This document shows positions 34,824 through 42,837 of a stretch of 64,000 nt of DNA, in pieces (the stretch's first letter is position 1; every line of letters starts with the position of its first letter). Source of the stretch: Saccharopolyspora thermophila (GTDB lineage Bacteria > Actinomycetota > Actinomycetes > Mycobacteriales > Pseudonocardiaceae); NCBI RefSeq assembly GCF_014646075.1, contig NZ_BMMT01000004.1:227416-291415 (forward strand), in the 5' to 3' direction. The position numbers were made by a program, and so were the translations under genes. The notes under the pieces were generated by a model. The model did not search any database. It saw only the letters and a program-made list of their open reading frames with translations, and was not told the origin of the DNA.

Positions 34824-36754
34824 GCGCCGCGGTGCTGGCGGCCGCCCTGGCCGCCGCGATCGTCACGGCCGTGCGGCTGCGGAAACGGCGTGGCGCTGCG
34901 GGCACAGCGTCGAGTCGATCGCCCTGGAAACCGCGCGCCAGGCGGGGCGCGGTGGCGCTGGTCGCCGGACTGGTGGCGATGCAGGCACTGATCGGCGCCC
35001 CTGCCTGGGGCCAGGGCTTCGACTGCAAGGAGGCGCCCAACCCGGAACGCCCGGGCTCGGGCATGGTCGGGGAGATCGACCGGGGGTCCCTCGGGACGGG
35101 GTATCCGGGCAGCCCCTACAACGAGGTCGGCTACGCCGGGCTGGTCTGGCACACCTATGACCTGGGCTGCGGCCCGCAGGGGGTGACCAACCCCAACGCG
35201 CTGGTCGACACCTGGGTCGGCAACGAGCTGTTCAACGTCGCCAAGAACCTCGTGGGCGCGACCAACGGGCTGCATTACGCGCTGCTCAACGGCAGCCTCC
35301 TCAGCCCGTTGGACGAGCTCATCGCCACCGGCACCGTGGCCCTCTACGACAGTGTGTTCGCGCCGTGGTTCGGGCTGGTCGCGCTGGTGCTGGCGATCGT
35401 GCTGTTCCGCTACATCTGGTCGGGCGACCTGGCGGCCATCGGCAAGCGCGGCATGTGGGCGCTGGCCGCGCTGTGGTTCGCCTCCGCGACGTATCTGACC
35501 CCGCTGGTTTACACGCATGCCCTGGACGACGTGCTGATCCGCGGGACGTCGGCGGTGCAGGCCGGTTTCCTGCAGGAGGTCGGCGTCGACGAGCGGCACG
35601 CGCTGCCGACGCTGCTGCACGACCAGGTCGTCTACCGCAACTGGCTGCGCGGTGAGTTCGGCTCTCCGGACTCGCCGCAGGCCCAGCAGCTGGGCCGGGA
35701 GCTGCTGCGCGCCCAGGCGTGGACCCGGCAGGAGGTCGAGAGCGGGGCGGACGCCGGATCGCCCGAGCCGAAGAAGCAGGCGTTCGAGGACGTCGCGGGC
35801 AAGATGGGCAGCGCCTACGGCTACTTCCAGGGGGTGGACGGCAGCCGGGTCGGTGCCGGGATGCTGGCCATGGTGCAGGGATTCGCCTACGCCTCGTTCC
35901 AGCTGCTGGCCAAGGCCACCATCCTGCTCGCCCAGGTGCTGCTGCGGGTGCTGATCCTGGCCGGGCCGCTGATCGGCCTCGTCGCGATGATCTACCACCA
36001 GGTGCTGCGCACCATCGGCCGGGTGGCCGGGGCCGCGGTGCTCAACGTGGTGCTGATCTCGGCGATGGCCGGGCTGCACACCCTGATCCTCACCTGGATC
36101 TTCGACCCGGTTCGCGGCTTCTCACCGCTCACCCAGATCATGCTGGCGGCCCTGGTGACGATCGTGTTCCTGCTGGTCGCCAAGCCGATCCGGCGGATCG
36201 GTCAGATGGTCCAGCTGTCGGTGGGCACCGTCGGCCAGGCCGTGCCGCGTGCCCCGCAGGGTTTCTTCTCCCGCTTCCGCGGCCGGCGGACCGAGGAGGC
36301 GGACGGCGGTTTCTGGGAGCAGGTGCGCGACATGGACCCGGACGCCGAGTACGCCGAGCCGCAGCGCGGGCGGCGCCGCAGCCGCCCGGAGGCGCAGCAC
36401 CCGTCGGTGACGGCGACCGCGCAGCGGCTGGACCAGGTCGTGCCGGCCGAGGTGAGCGGCGGGGCCAGCGCGGCGCTGCCCGCGGGGATGACAGTGCGCC
36501 GACCGGGTGGTGCGCAGGCCCTCCCGGAGGGCCGCACCATGAGCCGCGTCGTCGACACCAACCCGGTGGCGGATGCCAGATGGGACGGGATGGACGAAGA
36601 TCCGGTGCTGATCCCGTCTCGCGCAGCCGCGTCCCCGATCTCCGGCCCAGCCGAGCAGCAGGGCCCGCGCCGCGCCGAGATGGAGGTCGTGGCCGGCCGT
36701 CCGGTGTATGTGATCTACCGGCCATCGAGGGGGCTGGAGGTGGCCGATGGCTGA
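34820..36754 (+). CDS. Polytopic membrane protein, VirB6/TrbL-like channel component
   Basis: The protein has 644 residues. There is an N-terminal helix, a second hydrophobic signal-like helix (about 43-63), then an exported segment with two cysteines (DCKEAP, LGCGPQG). Five or more membrane helices cover about residues 180-460, followed by a long charged, Arg/Pro-rich cytoplasmic tail. This layout fits the VirB6/TrbL class that forms the inner-membrane pore of type IV systems. The GTG overlaps the VirB4 stop. Family membership is by topology and position. Confidence 0.8.
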   Translation: MSAAVLAAALAAAIVTAVRLRKRRGAAGTASSRSPWKPRARRGAVALVAGLVAMQALIGAPAWGQGFDCKEAPNPERPGSGMVGEIDRGSLGTGYPGSPYNEVGYAGLVWHTYDLGCGPQGVTNPNALVDTWVGNELFNVAKNLVGATNGLHYALLNGSLLSPLDELIATGTVALYDSVFAPWFGLVALVLAIVLFRYIWSGDLAAIGKRGMWALAALWFASATYLTPLVYTHALDDVLIRGTSAVQAGFLQEVGVDERHALPTLLHDQVVYRNWLRGEFGSPDSPQAQQLGRELLRAQAWTRQEVESGADAGSPEPKKQAFEDVAGKMGSAYGYFQGVDGSRVGAGMLAMVQGFAYASFQLLAKATILLAQVLLRVLILAGPLIGLVAMIYHQVLRTIGRVAGAAVLNVVLISAMAGLHTLILTWIFDPVRGFSPLTQIMLAALVTIVFLLVAKPIRRIGQMVQLSVGTVGQAVPRAPQGFFSRFRGRRTEEADGGFWEQVRDMDPDAEYAEPQRGRRRSRPEAQHPSVTATAQRLDQVVPAEVSGGASAALPAGMTVRRPGGAQALPEGRTMSRVVDTNPVADARWDGMDEDPVLIPSRAAASPISGPAEQQGPRRAEMEVVAGRPVYVIYRPSRGLEVADG

Positions 36755-36772
36755 GTGGAAGAGGGGTAGCTG

Positions 36773-37348
36773 ATGCCGATCCGGACGCACCGCGGGCGGG
36801 CCGCGGTGTACCGCAGGTTGTGGGGTTGGCCGCTGCGCTCGCCCAAACACCTGGTGGCCGCGGTGGTCGTGCTCGCCGCGGTCGCGACGATGATCGGTTT
36901 CCTGCTGCCCGAACCACCGCCCAGCCAGCACGTCGCGGCCGGCCGCACCACCGCGGCCGAGCACTCCGCCGTCGTGCCGCCCACCCGGACCAAGTCGCCG
37001 CCCACGATCTCGGTGCCGCAGACCCCGCCGCCGCAGGTGCCCCCCGACCCCGCCGGGTTGGCGGTCGTCGAGGCGTGGGGCCGCGCGTGGGTGGACCACC
37101 CGGTGGGGGCCGACCGGCAGCAGTGGCTCGACAAGCTGCGGCCCTACACGACCGAGGAGTTCCTCACCGAGATGGCGACGGTCGATCCGGCCAACGCCGG
37201 CAACGTGATCACCGGTTCGGCGAGCGCGCTCAGCGCGACGGAGGGATCGATGGTGGTGCGGTTACCCACGGACATCGGCACCCTACGGGTGATCGTCAAC
37301 AGGACCCCGGCGGGCTGGCGCGTCGCCCAGTACGACAAGGAAGCCTGA
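36773..37348 (+). CDS. Single-pass membrane protein with VirB8/TcpC-like outer domain
   Basis: The 191-residue protein has a short basic cytoplasmic part, one helix (about residues 27-45), a Pro/Thr-rich stalk (45-92) and a C-terminal domain of about 100 residues with an NTF2-like pattern (VEAWGRAWVDHP...WLDKLRPYTTEEFL...GWRVAQYDKE). Such domains are typical of VirB8/TcpC/TraH scaffold proteins. GAGGGG upstream supports the ATG. The next gene starts two bases after its stop region. Confidence 0.75.
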   Translation: MPIRTHRGRAAVYRRLWGWPLRSPKHLVAAVVVLAAVATMIGFLLPEPPPSQHVAAGRTTAAEHSAVVPPTRTKSPPTISVPQTPPPQVPPDPAGLAVVEAWGRAWVDHPVGADRQQWLDKLRPYTTEEFLTEMATVDPANAGNVITGSASALSATEGSMVVRLPTDIGTLRVIVNRTPAGWRVAQYDKEA

Positions 37349-37349
37349 C

Positions 37350-38366
37350 ATGCGCAAACTCGTGGTGGCGTTCGTCGTGCTCGCGGGTTTCGCAGGTCTG
37401 ATCGGGGTGGGCGCGGTGACCGCGCTGCTGGTCGGCAGCGGAGGGCGCGGCGCGGGCTGGTCGGCCTGCAGCGCCTACCTCGGCCCGTGGGGCGACGGCG
37501 CGGGCCGCGGCGAGCGGGACGCGGCGACCCTCAACGAGGAGTCGATCGGCATCGTCCGGCGGATCATCGAGATCGGCAAGCAGCGCGGCCTGCCGCCGCG
37601 GGCGTGGCAGATCGCGATCCAGGCCGGCAAGACCGAGTCGAACCTACGCAACATCCACTACGGCGACCGCGACTCGCTGGGCATCTTCCAGATGCGGCCG
37701 TCGATGGGCTGGGGCACCCCGCAGCAGATCACCGACGTCGACTACGCGATCAACAAGTTCTACGACGTGCTGCTGGCGGTGCCTGGCTGGGAGGAGATGC
37801 GCCCCGGCACCGCGGCCCAGCGGGTGGAGCGCTCGGCGTTCCCGCTGCGCTACCACCGGTGGGAGCCGATGGCCGCATACCTGGTGAGCGTGGAGGGCGA
37901 TGTCCCGGGCATCAGCGCCTGCGACGGCCTGCCGCGCGCCAGCGTGCTGGCCGCGCAGGCGATCCAGTACGCGCAGGCCCAGCTGGGCAAGCCGTACGTG
38001 TGGGGCGCGGCCGGCCCCCACGCGTTCGACTGCTCCGGGCTGACGCAGCAGGCGTGGAAGGCCGCCGGGGTGGAGATCCCCAAGTACTCCCAGACCCAGT
38101 ACTTCCAGGGCGGCGTGCACGTGCCGCTGTCTCAGGCCCAACCGGGTGATCTGGTGTTCTGGGGTTACGGCCGGGACCCGAACAGCATCCACCACGTGGC
38201 GCTCTACCTGGGCGACAACGAGGTGCTGCACGCCCCGCAGCCCGGCGAGTCGGTCGAGGTCACCAAGCTCTGGGACGGCGGGGAGCTGCTGCCGACGGTG
38301 GTCCGCCCGGCGGCCGACACGCCGCAGCCGCCCTCGCCGGCACCCGCCGCCGAGGGCCAGCGTTAG
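37350..38366 (+). CDS. Membrane-anchored NlpC/P60 peptidoglycan hydrolase of the secretion operon
   Basis: This 338-residue protein has an N-terminal signal/anchor helix and a lysozyme-like or transglycosylase-like region (about 60-160; AGKTESNLRNI, LGIFQMRPSMGWG). A C-terminal NlpC/P60 endopeptidase domain follows (FDCSGL catalytic Cys, SIHHVALYLG catalytic His). Type IV systems of Gram-positive bacteria carry such VirB1-like enzymes to open the wall for the channel. It ends the VirB-like operon and has a Pro/Ala-rich tail. Confidence 0.9.
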   Translation: MRKLVVAFVVLAGFAGLIGVGAVTALLVGSGGRGAGWSACSAYLGPWGDGAGRGERDAATLNEESIGIVRRIIEIGKQRGLPPRAWQIAIQAGKTESNLRNIHYGDRDSLGIFQMRPSMGWGTPQQITDVDYAINKFYDVLLAVPGWEEMRPGTAAQRVERSAFPLRYHRWEPMAAYLVSVEGDVPGISACDGLPRASVLAAQAIQYAQAQLGKPYVWGAAGPHAFDCSGLTQQAWKAAGVEIPKYSQTQYFQGGVHVPLSQAQPGDLVFWGYGRDPNSIHHVALYLGDNEVLHAPQPGESVEVTKLWDGGELLPTVVRPAADTPQPPSPAPAAEGQR

Positions 38367-38398
38367 GTAAGAATGGCGGCGGCCTGCTGACACCGCGA

Positions 38399-38476
38399 GC
38401 GCGCGGATCGGCTCGTGCGGGCGGTCCCGCGGTGGAACCTGCGGGAGGTCGACCCGCGCAGCGGGGATCCGCGCGC
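38399..38476. repeat. Long-range inverted repeat in the intergenic gap
   Basis: GCGCGCGGATC (38399-38409) is complementary to GATCCGCGCGC (38466-38476), enclosing 56 bases that can form a smaller GCGGG/CCCGC hairpin. It could be the operon terminator or a structured leader of the next gene. Confidence 0.4.
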
Positions 38477-38497
38477 CTCCTCCGGAAAGGGTTGATC

Positions 38498-38956
38498 ATG
38501 TTCACTCCGAACCCGATTCCGCGGCCGTCCGGTCCGCCCGCGTCGAGCACCCCGCTCGGCGACTACCTGAACCAGGCCCGGCACGGCGTCGACAGCGGCT
38601 ACGCGGTGCTGCCCCGTTCGTTGGCCGAGGCCATGCCGTTGCCCTGGCAGCAGCAGATGCGCAACCTGCTCGCCGAGTTCCACCAGGCGTTCGGGCACCT
38701 GCAGTGGCCGGTGTACCGGGTGGTGCCGTCCCGCTACGAGCGGCTGGTGGACCTCGACGACGACCAGCTCGCCGAGGTCGGCTGCACCGTGGAGGTCGGT
38801 GACGACGGGGAGCTGGAGTACCGGATGCGGGACGGGCGGCGGATCGACGCTCCGGAGCAGCATCAGGTGCTGGTGTCGTGCCTGGATCCGATCCCGCGGC
38901 AGCACCCGGGCGGCTGGCAGCCGACCCCGGCCGCGCCCCCGCCCCCGGCCTGGTGA
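38498..38956 (+). CDS. Hypothetical protein downstream of the secretion operon
   Basis: This 152-residue soluble protein begins MFTPNPIPRPSGPPASSTPLGDYLNQARHG-like and has a central conserved-looking part (MPLPWQQQMRNLLAEFHQAF; WPVYRVVPSRYERLVDLDDDQL) and a Pro-rich C-terminus. GGAAAGG (38483-38489) supports the start. No signal peptide or membrane helix is seen. Because it follows the VirB-like genes on the same strand it may belong with them, but the function is unknown. Confidence 0.75.
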   Translation: MFTPNPIPRPSGPPASSTPLGDYLNQARHGVDSGYAVLPRSLAEAMPLPWQQQMRNLLAEFHQAFGHLQWPVYRVVPSRYERLVDLDDDQLAEVGCTVEVGDDGELEYRMRDGRRIDAPEQHQVLVSCLDPIPRQHPGGWQPTPAAPPPPAW

Positions 38957-39028
38957 GCGGTTGGGACATCCCGGTCGTCTCGGCTCCGGACGCGTGACAG
39001 GCGCTGCTGCTCGTGCGAGGCTCGGAAC

Positions 39029-39214
39029 ATGGGCCGCGGAGGATGGTATTTCTGTCTCAAGCATCGGCAGGTCGAGCCGAAGGCGGGTTGCCGTGCCGCT
39101 GAGCGCCTGGGGCCGTACCCGGACCAGGAGACCGCGGCCCGCGCCCTGGAGATAGCCGCGGAGCGGACCAAGGCGGCGGACGAGGCCGACCGGCGCTGGG
39201 ACCGCGAGGACTGA
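39029..39214 (+). CDS. Small conserved actinobacterial protein (about 61 residues)
   Basis: The protein MGRGGWYFCLKHRQVE...LGPYPDQETAARALEIAAER is a small protein type widely found in actinobacteria, with a SPOR-like pattern around LGPYPDQETAARAL. It contains two cysteines and an acidic, basic-mixed C-terminal helix. The stop is six bases before the RNB nuclease start, so the two are probably co-transcribed. Function unknown. Confidence 0.8.
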   Translation: MGRGGWYFCLKHRQVEPKAGCRAAERLGPYPDQETAARALEIAAERTKAADEADRRWDRED

Positions 39215-39220
39215 GTTCCG

Positions 39221-40684
39221 ATGGCGGCGGCGGGTGGTCCACCGGGCGGCATCGCTGTTGCCGCCGCCGCGCCGTCCGGCCGGGTGCGTCCGGAAGCGGG
39301 ATGGGACTTCTCGGCGGTCCGCGCCGAACTCGGGCTGCCCGCGGACTACCCGACGGCCGCGCTGGCCGAGGCGGAGCAGAGCGTCGCGCAGCCGGTGGCG
39401 ACCGGGCAGCGGCTGGACGCCACCGGGTTGCCCCTGGTCACGGTGGACCCGCCGGGGGCCAAGGACCTGGACCAGGCGGTGCTGGTGCAGCGTCGGCGCA
39501 GCGGGTACCGGATCCACTACGCGATCGCGGACGTGGCCGCCTTCGTGGTGCCCGGCGGGGCGCTGGACGTTGAGGTCCGGCGGCGCGGGCAGACGCTCTA
39601 CCTGCCCGACGGCAACGTCCCGCTGCACCCGCCCAGCCTGTCCGAGGACGCCGCAAGCCTGCTGCCAGGCCAGGTGCGCGCGGCAGTGCTGTGGACGATC
39701 GACCTGGACTCCGACGGCCTCCCGGTTCGGGTGGACGTGCGGCGCGCGCTGGTGCGGTCGGTGGCGCAGTTGGACTACGAGGGCGTGCAGCGCTCGCTGG
39801 CGGCTGGTGACCCGCACCCGTCGATCGCGTTGTTGCCCGAGGTGGGGCGCCTGCGGCGGGAGCAGGCGCTGCTGCGCGGCGCGATCGAGCTGGGGTTACC
39901 GGAGCAGCAGGTGGAGCCCGATGGTGACGGGGGTTGGCGGCTGGTGCTGCGTCCCCGGCTGGTCGTGGAGGCGTGGAACGCCGAGATCTCGCTGCTGACC
40001 GGGATGTGCGCGGCGGAGATGATGCTGGCCGCGGGGATCGGGGTGCTGCGGACCGTGCCCGACCCGGAACCGGAAACCGTGGCGGGGCTGCGCCGTTCGG
40101 CGTCGCGCCTCGGCGTGCACTGGCCGGACCACGTCCCGCCCGCCGCCGCGCTGGCCGCGATGGACCCGGTCCGGCCGGAGGCGTTGGCGGTGCACGTCGC
40201 GGCGACGCGGCTGCTGCGCGGCGCCGGCTACACCGCGTTCGGCGACGGCGCGCCCGCCAAGGCCAACCACGCGGGTATCGGCGCCTCGTACGCGCACGTG
40301 ACCGCACCCCTGCGGCGGCTCGTCGACCGCTACAGCGCCGAGGTGTGCCTGGCCGTCTCCTCGGACCGCCAGGTCCCGGAGTGGGTGCGGGAGGCGCTGG
40401 CGGAGCTGCCGTCGGCGATGGGCAGTTCCGACCGGGTCGCCGGGCAGGTGGAGCGGGCCTGCATCGCCCAGGCGCAGGCGTGGTCGCTGGTCTCGCGGGT
40501 GGGGGAGGAGTTCGCCGCGACGGTGCTGCGGGTGCCCAACGGTTCGGCCGGTGAGGTCTTCCTGGCCGACCCGCCGGTGATCGCGCGCTGCACGGGCAGC
40601 GGTCTCGGGGAGGGCCAGCAGGTGCGGGTGCGGTTGGTCGCCGCGGACCCGGCGAGCCGTGACGTGGCGTTCGAAGTGGCCTGA
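39221..40684 (+). CDS. RNB-domain exoribonuclease (RNase II/R-like)
   Basis: This 487-residue protein has the RNB catalytic core, including DPPGAKDLDQAV with metal-binding aspartates, the YAIADVAAFV stretch and the later HAGIGASYAHVTAPLRRLVDRY motif. It would degrade RNA 3' to 5' processively. It is shorter than RNase R and lacks the N-terminal cold-shock domains, as is usual for the actinobacterial single-RNB type. ATG at 39221. Confidence 0.9.
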   Translation: MAAAGGPPGGIAVAAAAPSGRVRPEAGWDFSAVRAELGLPADYPTAALAEAEQSVAQPVATGQRLDATGLPLVTVDPPGAKDLDQAVLVQRRRSGYRIHYAIADVAAFVVPGGALDVEVRRRGQTLYLPDGNVPLHPPSLSEDAASLLPGQVRAAVLWTIDLDSDGLPVRVDVRRALVRSVAQLDYEGVQRSLAAGDPHPSIALLPEVGRLRREQALLRGAIELGLPEQQVEPDGDGGWRLVLRPRLVVEAWNAEISLLTGMCAAEMMLAAGIGVLRTVPDPEPETVAGLRRSASRLGVHWPDHVPPAAALAAMDPVRPEALAVHVAATRLLRGAGYTAFGDGAPAKANHAGIGASYAHVTAPLRRLVDRYSAEVCLAVSSDRQVPEWVREALAELPSAMGSSDRVAGQVERACIAQAQAWSLVSRVGEEFAATVLRVPNGSAGEVFLADPPVIARCTGSGLGEGQQVRVRLVAADPASRDVAFEVA

Positions 40685-40710
40685 AGCACACCCCGTGTCG
40701 GTGGTGCTTC
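40683..40710 (+). terminator. Terminator-like hairpin after the RNB nuclease
   Basis: GAAGCAC (40683-40689) pairs with GTGCTTC (40704-40710) immediately after the stop codon, with a 14-base loop. Confidence 0.5.
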
Positions 40711-40767
40711 CGCCGTCACCGGTTGATCGTGGATGGCGCAGGGTCGAGGGAGACGAAAGGGGCCGGG

Positions 40768-41433
40768 GTGGCTGATGTGCGGGAGATGACCGTCGGGGTC
40801 CTGGGCGGCACGGGTGCGCAGGGGCGTGGGCTGGCGATCCGGTGGGCGAAGGCCGGGCTGAAGGTGGTGATCGGCTCGCGCAACGCCGAGCGCGCCGAGC
40901 AGGCGGCCGCCGAGATCCGCGGCATCGCGGGCGGTGACGTCACCGGCCAGCACAACGCCGGGTGCGCCGCGGCGTCGGACATCGTGCTGGCCGCGCTGCC
41001 CTGGGAGGGGCACGCCGAGACGCTGAAGTCGTTGCAGGCGCAGCTGGCGGGCAAGATCGTGGTCGACTGCGTCAACCCGCTGGGCTTCGACAACAAGGGC
41101 CCGTACGCGCTGGCGGTGCCGGAGGGCAGCGCGGCGCAGCAGGCCGAGCAGTTGCTGCCGGACTCGCGGGTGACCGCGGCGTTCCACCACGTCTCGGCGG
41201 TGACGCTGGCGGATCTGAGCGTCGACCGCATCGACCTGGACGTCCTGGTGCTCGGCGACGACCGTGAGGCCACCGACGTGGTCCGCGCGTTGGCCGACGT
41301 GATCCCGGGGGTTCGGGGGATCTACGGCGGACGCCTGCGCAACGCCCACCAGGTCGAGGCGTTCACGGCGAACCTCATCGCGATCAACCGCCGCTACAAG
41401 GCCCACGCCGGACTGCGCATCACCGACGTCTGA
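40768..41433 (+). CDS. NADPH-dependent F420 reductase (Fno-type)
   Basis: This 221-residue Rossmann protein is of the F420-dependent NADP reductase family. The dinucleotide motif is GVLGGTGAQGRGLAIRWAKAG, followed by VIGSRNAERA, which reads the 2'-phosphate of NADP. It exchanges hydride between F420 and NADP and so implies an F420 economy in the host. GTG at 40768 has GAAAGGGG upstream; ATG at 40786 is a possible shorter start. Confidence 0.9.
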   Translation: MADVREMTVGVLGGTGAQGRGLAIRWAKAGLKVVIGSRNAERAEQAAAEIRGIAGGDVTGQHNAGCAAASDIVLAALPWEGHAETLKSLQAQLAGKIVVDCVNPLGFDNKGPYALAVPEGSAAQQAEQLLPDSRVTAAFHHVSAVTLADLSVDRIDLDVLVLGDDREATDVVRALADVIPGVRGIYGGRLRNAHQVEAFTANLIAINRRYKAHAGLRITDV

Positions 41434-41532
41434 TGCGGGCGTGAGGGTGCAGGCCGTCGCGAGCAGTCGCCTCCGCGCGGAATTGTCGCCGCGGTGCGGC
41501 GGCGGCACCCTGACGACAGGGAGGTGGTCGGG

Positions 41533-41925
41533 GTGCCGGAACTGCCGGAGGAAGCCAGCCGCTGGAGCGACGACGAGCGGGAGCGTGCCGATGCGCTGCT
41601 CGACGGGCACGCCGTGGTCGTCAACGTCCGCAAGGGCGGCCCGCACAAGCATCTCGTCGCGTGGGCGGCGGAGCAGGGCCTGCTGACCTACGTCGGTCAC
41701 GCCGGTCCGCGGCACAACTGGCCGGAGTCGGAGTTCGCCAGTCCCTTCGTCAAGGAGGCCAAGACCGACCGCGAGGCCATGGTGCGGCACTACGAGCAGT
41801 GGCTCGACGAGCAGCCGAACCTGCTGGCCAAGATCCGCGAGGGAGAGCTGAGCGGGCGGGCGCTCGGGTGCTGGTGTGCCCCCGAGCCGTGCCACGCCGA
41901 CGTCCTGGCCAAACGCGCGGGCTGA
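41533..41925 (+). CDS. DUF4326 domain protein
   Basis: The 130-residue protein shows the DUF4326 pattern: VVNVRKGGPHKHLVAWA, then a SEFASPFVKEAKTDREAMVRHYEQW segment and the C-terminal LGCWCAPEPCHADVLA with three cysteines and a histidine that could bind a metal. GGGAGG (41519-41524) supports GTG at 41533; GTG at 41524 is an alternative. The function of the family is not known to me. Confidence 0.85.
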   Translation: MPELPEEASRWSDDERERADALLDGHAVVVNVRKGGPHKHLVAWAAEQGLLTYVGHAGPRHNWPESEFASPFVKEAKTDREAMVRHYEQWLDEQPNLLAKIREGELSGRALGCWCAPEPCHADVLAKRAG

Positions 41926-41967
41926 ACCGCCCGCCCCCTCGGCACCGCCGGGTGGAGCGGGAGCGGT

Positions 41968-42010
41968 GGACGCGCTGCGGGCCCGGATCGGGCGGGCCCG
42001 CAGCGCGTCC
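41968..42010. terminator. Strong bidirectional terminator
   Basis: A perfect 18-bp stem (41968-41985 with 41993-42010) and a seven-base loop lie between the convergent DUF4326 and SDR genes. Confidence 0.9.
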
Positions 42011-42013
42011 TGA

Positions 42014-42760
42014 TCACATCTCGGCGCGGCGCCCGCCGTCCACCGTCCAGGCCGCCCCGGTGACGAAGGAAGCCTTCGGCGACAGCAGGAACGCGGCCAC
42101 CGCCGCCAGCTCCGCCGGGTCGCCGGAGCGCCGCAGGGCACTCGCCTGTTCGGCTTCCTCCTTCGACTGGGGGTTGTTCGCGGCGATCTGGCGGGCCCGC
42201 TCGGTGTCGAAACGGCCCGGCAGCAGCGCGTTGACCCGAACCCCGCGCGGCCCCACCTCGTTCGCCAGGTCCTTGACGAAGCCCTGGGTGGCCGGGCGCG
42301 CCACATTGGAGCTGGCCAGCCCGGTCAGCGGCTCCGCTCCGGAGGTGGAGGTCAGCACGACGATGGAGCCGCCCGGGCCGAGTTCGGCGGCCACCTCGCG
42401 GGCCATGCGGATCGGCGCGATGGTGGCGATCTCCAGACCGCGGCGCAGCGTGTCGTCGTCGAGCCCGCTGGGCATCCCGGCGGGCGGGCCGCCGTGGCTG
42501 ACGAACAGCCCGTCGAGCCTGCCGAACTGCTCGCGGGCGAAGTCGATCAGCCGGCGCGGGGTGGCGGGGTCGGTGAGGTCGGCCGCGAGACCGCGGGCGT
42601 TGTCGCCGAGTTCGGCGACGGCCGTGGCGGTGTTGTCCGCGGAGGATGACGACACGACGACGTTGGCCCCCTCGTCAACCAGCGCGCGGGCGGTCGCGAA
42701 GCCGAGCCCCTTGCTGGCGCCGGTGACGAGGAAGCAGCGTCCGGAAAGATCCAGGTCCAT
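42014..42760 (-). CDS. Short-chain dehydrogenase/reductase lacking the canonical Tyr-x-x-x-Lys
   Basis: This 248-residue Rossmann protein has TGASKGLG for NAD(P) and a C-terminal FVTGAAWTVDGG. Where SDRs carry YxxxK it reads SSNVARPATQGF, so the catalytic Tyr is replaced by Ser/Asn. This is a known atypical SDR branch but it leaves the activity open. On the minus strand TAGGGT (42767-42772) ends six bases before the ATG with no Shine-Dalgarno, a leaderless layout. It is divergent from the gene at 42838. Confidence 0.85.
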   Translation of the reverse strand: MDLDLSGRCFLVTGASKGLGFATARALVDEGANVVVSSSSADNTATAVAELGDNARGLAADLTDPATPRRLIDFAREQFGRLDGLFVSHGGPPAGMPSGLDDDTLRRGLEIATIAPIRMAREVAAELGPGGSIVVLTSTSGAEPLTGLASSNVARPATQGFVKDLANEVGPRGVRVNALLPGRFDTERARQIAANNPQSKEEAEQASALRRSGDPAELAAVAAFLLSPKASFVTGAAWTVDGGRRAEM

Positions 42761-42837
42761 GCCCGCACCCTAAACCGCCGTCGCCGGCTGCGGAATATCT
42801 CGTTCCGCACCCCTGGCGCGGGCCTAGGGTAGGGAGT

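Noticed and set aside
31169..38956. Integrative conjugative element
   Set aside because: No relaxase, coupling protein, integrase, tRNA target or flanking repeats were found around the VirB-like genes.
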